Part shown: positions 60,256 to 64,000 of the stretch, piece by piece
How the letters are laid out: every line of letters starts with the position of its first letter
Numbering within the stretch: the first letter of the stretch is position 1
From: Pedobacter ginsengisoli
Lineage (GTDB): Bacteria; Bacteroidota; Bacteroidia; Sphingobacteriales; Sphingobacteriaceae
Length of the DNA stretch: 64,000 bases
NCBI RefSeq assembly: GCF_002736205.1
Contig: NZ_CP024091.1
Span: 744,001-808,000 of the forward strand
Reading direction: 5' to 3'
Program-made: the position numbers and the translations under genes
The notes under the pieces: model-generated
What the model saw: only the letters and a program-made list of their open reading frames with translations
Told to the model about the DNA's origin: nothing
Database searches by the model: none

Positions 60256-60928
60256 ACGATGTTTTACCTCCATTGATCATGTCTGATACGACGCCCTTGT
60301 TTTCTTTTCTTTCAGCCAGTAATACCCCTGCAATGTGTACTCCAATAAAGATCAGGATCAAATACATACAGAAACCATGAAATTCTTTGATGCTGTGGCT
60401 TGTCCCCTTGCTGATACCCAGTTCCTGATCAAATGCCATAGACAGTCCTGTAACGCCCATAATAATTAACAGCAGGTAGAAAATAAGGTATAGTGCTTTA
60501 ACGGTAAGATCGTGCAAAGCCAGATTGGATTTTTTACTGTGCCTGCGATAAGTCTGATATGCACTGTTCAAGCTGCTGAAAAATTTTTGTTTACGAGGTT
60601 GAAAAATTTCAGCAATTAACCTGAACAACAATATTGCGACCAGGGCGTAACCAAAATAGATATGGATGCCCCAAACCTTGTCTTCAAGGCCATGGGCTAC
60701 GCTTTTAGCTTGCCCGGGGGTTACAGAAACACCGGATTCCTGCAATTGTTGTTGTACATAGCTTGTATTGCCTTTTACATCTAACAAGGTTGAATTTAAC
60801 AAGACTGTTAATAATGATCCGCTAACGATTAGCAGGTTCAGCCAATGCCATACCCTAACAGAGGCACTATGTTTTTTGATATCAGATGGGTCGTCAATAT
60901 CTTTTCTTAGCGGTTCGATAATAGCCAT
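60245..60928 (-). CDS. Cytochrome b561-like membrane protein
   Basis: This 227-residue integral membrane protein is like the cytochrome b subunits of formate dehydrogenase/hydrogenase type. The haem-ligand histidines appear in VRVWHWLNLL, GIHIYFGYAL and EFHGFCMYLI, with a further His near IGVHIAGVL. It should pass electrons across the inner membrane. It overlaps the VIT1/CCC1 gene downstream and follows DUF3570, forming a module that couples redox and metal handling. Confidence 0.85.
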   Translation of the reverse strand: MAIIEPLRKDIDDPSDIKKHSASVRVWHWLNLLIVSGSLLTVLLNSTLLDVKGNTSYVQQQLQESGVSVTPGQAKSVAHGLEDKVWGIHIYFGYALVAILLFRLIAEIFQPRKQKFFSSLNSAYQTYRRHSKKSNLALHDLTVKALYLIFYLLLIIMGVTGLSMAFDQELGISKGTSHSIKEFHGFCMYLILIFIGVHIAGVLLAERKENKGVVSDMINGGKTSYGN

Positions 60929-60944
60929 GGCGATTGTGTCAATC

Positions 60945-62165
60945 TTATTTTACTTTTAAATTTAAGGTAATAATGTTAGAAACCAGTCCTGTAGATCTGC
61001 TGTAATGTCCGTATCTCAGTTCTAGCATGTTAAGATGTTGCCAGCCAAATACTCCATGGGGTGGGGCCAGGCGTATCCCTGCGCCATAGAAATCACTGTC
61101 CAGAGTAGATAGGTCATAATCACTGGTAAAATAGGCAGCGGAAGGATCATGTTGGCCATAGGGAGCGAAATAGCGTGATCCGGTTTGCTTGTTATAACGA
61201 TAAAAAGGACTTAAAGAGATAAATGAGGTTAGTTTTACAGGAACTTCTATTTCGGCAGTATGGGCCCTGATGCCCCAGTTATCCATGAAATATCTGTAAT
61301 AAGTTCGGATGATGACCTGATCACTCGCAAAGTAATTTAACCGGGCTGCAATAGGTAGCTTATAACGCTTGTCGGGCAAGGTTTCTGCGCTTAAAGAGCC
61401 ATCCGTAAAATAGTCGCGCTGGTATTTGGTGGCCAGTAAACCTTTCTGGTAAGCTGGCTCGACCATGATCAGTGCCTGCAGCTTTTGGTTGATGACCTGG
61501 GAAAGAGAGAAAGCGGCACTGAATGAATTTCTTGGACTTGATCCCTCACTTTTTGATTCCCTGCCATTGCCTGGATTGGTTTCAGATCTCAGTTCAACGG
61601 GTAGGATGACTTTCCAGGTATCCAAAAATGCCTGCAGTTTGAAATCAAACTGCGTATTTTTATCTTTTGATAAACGAGTAAGGTTAAATCCTGCACCTAA
61701 GGATTGGTAGTCATATTCTGTTGAAAAGGATCCTGTAAAGCCAATAGCATTCCCTGTTTTTTCATTATTGTGTGTCCAGTTTAGCGAAGGGTAGACACGC
61801 GTGTCTGCCCTGGAGGCAGAAGAGATGGTGCCTGGATCTATTTTATCCGATGAAGCAGAAGTGTAATGGTCTACACCGAGTTCAAACAGAAAAGTGTTTT
61901 TATTCCCTGCTTTGTTGAATTTAGACAGCTGCAAATCGAAGGTGTTTGCAAAATCTGTTAGTTTTTCAGTTCCTATACCACCCGTTACAGCCGAATTGTT
62001 CCCATCCTGATGGTAATATGCTGATACCAGGTTAATTTCATCAATTTTGAGTTTTCTGCTTTGGTAATTGCTCGTGTCGGAAGGAGTGGCTTTAATTTTA
62101 ATTTGTCCGTTGGCACCTAATACACCGAGGAACAGCATGAGTACATGCAGATAAATTTTTCTCAT
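60945..62165 (-). CDS. DUF3570 outer membrane beta-barrel protein
   Basis: This 406-residue protein has a signal peptide (YLHVLMLFLGVLGANG) and a body of alternating amphipathic strands ending in IITLNLKVK. It matches the DUF3570 family, which accompanies ApbE, DUF4266 and a thioredoxin-like protein in many Bacteroidota and proteobacteria. The family is probably an outer-membrane barrel, perhaps a conduit for electrons or metal. It starts 8 nt after DUF4266. Confidence 0.88.
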   Translation of the reverse strand: MRKIYLHVLMLFLGVLGANGQIKIKATPSDTSNYQSRKLKIDEINLVSAYYHQDGNNSAVTGGIGTEKLTDFANTFDLQLSKFNKAGNKNTFLFELGVDHYTSASSDKIDPGTISSASRADTRVYPSLNWTHNNEKTGNAIGFTGSFSTEYDYQSLGAGFNLTRLSKDKNTQFDFKLQAFLDTWKVILPVELRSETNPGNGRESKSEGSSPRNSFSAAFSLSQVINQKLQALIMVEPAYQKGLLATKYQRDYFTDGSLSAETLPDKRYKLPIAARLNYFASDQVIIRTYYRYFMDNWGIRAHTAEIEVPVKLTSFISLSPFYRYNKQTGSRYFAPYGQHDPSAAYFTSDYDLSTLDSDFYGAGIRLAPPHGVFGWQHLNMLELRYGHYSRSTGLVSNIITLNLKVK

Positions 62166-62173
62166 TATTTCCG

Positions 62174-62404
62174 CTAATTACAACCACAACCACCACCACT
62201 TTTTCCGCCATTGGCACCCGATCCGCCTTCCCGGTAGAGCTGGAAACTTTGTTCAAATTTCTGAGCTGGTCTTGACGATAAGGTCATTTCGGCGTCGTTG
62301 AGCTTGTTTTTTTGATAGGGTTTCACTGTTGCGCACGCACTCAGCAAACTGAGGGCAAAAAGGCTCGTACCTAGAAGTACTGATATTGGAATTGACGTTT
62401 TCAT
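62174..62404 (-). CDS. DUF4266 small lipoprotein
   Basis: This 76-residue lipoprotein has a signal and lipobox (LLSAC at about 20-24), a short helical part with the MTLSSRPAQKFEQ segment conserved in the family, and a Gly/Cys-rich tail (GGKSGGGCGCN). DUF4266 proteins are almost always next to ApbE and DUF3570. The Cys pair at the end may bind a metal or cofactor. The gene starts 1 nt before the ApbE stop codon, indicating an operon. Confidence 0.9.
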   Translation of the reverse strand: MKTSIPISVLLGTSLFALSLLSACATVKPYQKNKLNDAEMTLSSRPAQKFEQSFQLYREGGSGANGGKSGGGCGCN

Positions 62405-62405
62405 A

Positions 62406-63341
62406 TCATTGTTTTACATTAATATTTTTGGAAGTATACAAACGGTCAAAATCATCTATAATGATGCATGCGACATGTTGCAACTGGTTGATCAGATCAA
62501 GACCTACCTCAACGCCCATTACCACTACTGGTGTGGCCAGGGCATCAGCCAATTCAGCGCTCGGACAAAGGATACTTACACTTTTGATTCCGCTAACCGG
62601 AAGACCGGTCTTAGGATCAATGGTATGCGAATATTTTTTGCCATTAATGGTAGCATATTTTTCATAATTGCCAGATGTTGCAATGGCCATGTTGCTGATG
62701 TTTAATGAAGAGAAGGGAAGGTTGCTTTGGTTCGGGTCAGCGATGCCTATGGTCCAGGGCCTATCGTTTAACTGCATGCCCCAGGTCACCAGGTCACCCG
62801 CGGCATTAACAATTCCAGCTTTGATACCCATATTTTGCAAAACAAGCTTGGCCCGGTCTGCGGCATACCCTTTGCCAATACCGCCAAATCCAATGCGCAT
62901 ACCCTTGTTTTTCAACATTATTGTCGAATTTTCTGTGTCTATTATTACGTTTTGATAGTTGATCAGACTTACCGATTGAAGCGCAGTTTCAACCTCCGGA
63001 AGCGAGGTCATGTTGATGTCAAAATTCCACAGGCTTTTATCAATAGAACCATAAGTAATGTCAAAAGCGCCCTGGGTAATATCCGATATTTTTATGGCTC
63101 GCTGAATAAGGGAAACCACCTCTTTATCTACCTTTATGGGTTTTATACCCGCATGCTGATTGATCAGGCTGGTCTGACTGCTGTCTCTGAAAGTGCTGAA
63201 CAGCGCTTCAATCCGTCTCACCTCTGCTATAGCTGCATCAATTGCCTTTTGGCCGGCAGCTTCATCCTCAGCAATCACCGTGAACTCAAACCGATTGCCC
63301 ATTAGCTTCAATATGCGCTGACAGGATTCTTTGATTCTCAT
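62406..63341 (-). CDS. apbE: FAD:protein FMN transferase
   Basis: This 311-residue ApbE-family enzyme transfers FMN from FAD to threonine or serine of target redox proteins. It has the family pattern: GNRFEFTVIAEDE, DITYGSIDKSLW, GGIGKGYAADRA and the Asp/Thr-rich SHTIDPKTGLPVSG near the C-terminus. No signal peptide or lipobox is visible at the chosen start, whereas many ApbE proteins are exported, so it may act in the cytosol or the true start may differ. It is followed at once by DUF4266 and preceded by a thioredoxin-like gene. Confidence 0.92.
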   Translation of the reverse strand: MRIKESCQRILKLMGNRFEFTVIAEDEAAGQKAIDAAIAEVRRIEALFSTFRDSSQTSLINQHAGIKPIKVDKEVVSLIQRAIKISDITQGAFDITYGSIDKSLWNFDINMTSLPEVETALQSVSLINYQNVIIDTENSTIMLKNKGMRIGFGGIGKGYAADRAKLVLQNMGIKAGIVNAAGDLVTWGMQLNDRPWTIGIADPNQSNLPFSSLNISNMAIATSGNYEKYATINGKKYSHTIDPKTGLPVSGIKSVSILCPSAELADALATPVVVMGVEVGLDLINQLQHVACIIIDDFDRLYTSKNINVKQ

Positions 63342-63347
63342 TGTTTG

Positions 63348-63782
63348 TTAATTACCGGATACTGTGGTTTTGATTTCCTGAACAAACTTTTCAGGACTTT
63401 CATTTGGATAGCCATCCCAGGATTTTAAGACTTTTCCATCTTCGTTCACCAGCAGGGTATAAGGAAATTTACCGTCCGGGTTATATTTTTCTGCCAGTGC
63501 CTCATTTTGTTCAATTTGTGCTGCAGACAACTGATTCTTTTTTTGACGGGGGAAATCTGCGCGCACCAGTACCAAATGTGGTTTGGCATAATTCTCAAAG
63601 GTTTCGGATTCGAAGATCTCTTTTCTTAAACGAATGCATGGACCACACCAGTCAGATCCTGAAAAATTGATTAAGATCTGTTGATGACCGGCTTTAGCCT
63701 GCTGCTGTGCCTCATTGAAATTGCCATTCCAGATTAAGGAAGCTGGAACAAATGATAATAGTGTAATTAGTAATATTTTCAT
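63348..63782 (-). CDS. Periplasmic thioredoxin-like protein
   Basis: This 144-residue protein has an N-terminal signal (ILLITLLSFVPASL) and a thioredoxin fold with SDWCGPCIRLR. It should reduce or isomerise disulfides in the periplasm, probably for its operon partners. It lies 6 nt upstream of apbE. An upstream histidine kinase gene may regulate the set. Confidence 0.88.
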   Translation of the reverse strand: MKILLITLLSFVPASLIWNGNFNEAQQQAKAGHQQILINFSGSDWCGPCIRLRKEIFESETFENYAKPHLVLVRADFPRQKKNQLSAAQIEQNEALAEKYNPDGKFPYTLLVNEDGKVLKSWDGYPNESPEKFVQEIKTTVSGN

Positions 63783-63869
63783 CAGTATGCCTTTTGATGA
63801 ATCTAATATCTATGGGAATTCTGAAGACATTGTGAAGTTGTGTGTTAAAATATGTTAAGGTTTTGTCAT

Positions 63870-64000
63870 CTAATTTTTATTTTCGGAATGCTTAAAGACA
63901 ATCTTAAAGTGGTGTTGTTCCCGCTGATAGCAGTAACTCAACTGATAATTCTTTCTTATACATACTTGTTTCAAAATGGCCAGTCCCAGTCCTGTACCAT
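63870..64000 (-). CDS. Histidine kinase, C-terminal end (partial)
   Basis: The last 43 codons of a minus-strand gene run off the window edge. GTGLGLAILKQV is the G2-box of the HATPase domain of a sensor histidine kinase, followed by about 30 residues and a TAG at 63870-63872. The kinase probably belongs to a two-component system that controls the downstream redox and metal genes. Confidence 0.8.
   Translation of the reverse strand, partial: GTGLGLAILKQVCIRKNYQLSYCYQREQHHFKIVFKHSENKN

Noticed and set aside
63888-64000. Plus-strand open frame at the window end
   Set aside because: It is antisense to the histidine kinase G2 box, which reads convincingly on the minus strand.
1-64000. CRISPR array
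   Set aside because: No regularly spaced direct repeats with unique spacers of CRISPR length were seen. The periodic arrays found have 10-11 and 20-bp steps only.

Overview
The window comes from a member of the Bacteroidota, most likely a Pedobacter-like Sphingobacteriaceae. The signs are the AT-rich sequence, promoters of the TTTG-N18/20-TAnnTTTG type, and families typical of the phylum: an OmpP1/FadL porin, DUF3570/DUF4266 proteins, a TIGR02757 protein, an archaeal-type prolyl-tRNA synthetase and PUR-domain (DUF3276) proteins. This identification rests on reading the sequence alone.

Region 1 (1-20236) is ordinary chromosome. It holds a Dps ferritin, a UbiD-type decarboxylase, an outer-membrane porin and a low-complexity lipoprotein. 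It continues with proS, a small protein and a PLP trans-sulfuration enzyme in one chain, then TIGR02757 and YdeI proteins, a polyprenol-phosphate mannosyltransferase, two POT peptide transporters in tandem, a thiolase, an SPFH protein with a tiny ribbon-helix-helix gene, and a 7TM-HD phosphohydrolase.

Region 2 (20237 to about 56800) is a mobilizable genomic island of about 36 kb beside a tRNA-Ser(GCT) gene. A large serine recombinase sits at the tRNA, and its ORF runs antisense into the tRNA. Next come a solitary RadC JAB protein, a three-gene membrane operon that looks like Rex/Kiwa-type defence, a hairpin-rich oriT candidate, MobC, a MobA relaxase and a coupling protein cut off after its Walker A domain. 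No type IV secretion genes are visible, so transfer would need a helper. The rest is mostly cargo. There is a cyclotransferase-like/PD-(D/E)XK fusion protein with an overlapping PLD-family gene, a divergent pair of thioredoxin-like proteins, a KAP NTPase, AbiH and a NERD nuclease. A PUR/RadC-N fusion under a 20-bp-periodic repeat follows. The last cargo block holds an HNH protein, a frameshifted nuclease with a long helical tail, an ApeA-like HEPN protein and a second HEPN candidate, flanked by an intact and a decayed copy of one hypothetical gene. An IS110 element and a gene-poor stretch with recombinase debris mark the right end.

Region 3 (56979-64000) is a minus-strand gene train: the C-terminus of a histidine kinase, a thioredoxin-like protein, ApbE, DUF4266, DUF3570, a cytochrome b-type membrane protein, a VIT1/CCC1 transporter and a P-type cation ATPase. 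It looks like a redox and metal-handling module.

The strongest candidates for undescribed biology are the GGCT-like/nuclease plus PLD pair (28114-31165), the three-gene membrane operon (23011-24951) and the HNH/nuclease-helical/HEPN cluster (46806-54108).
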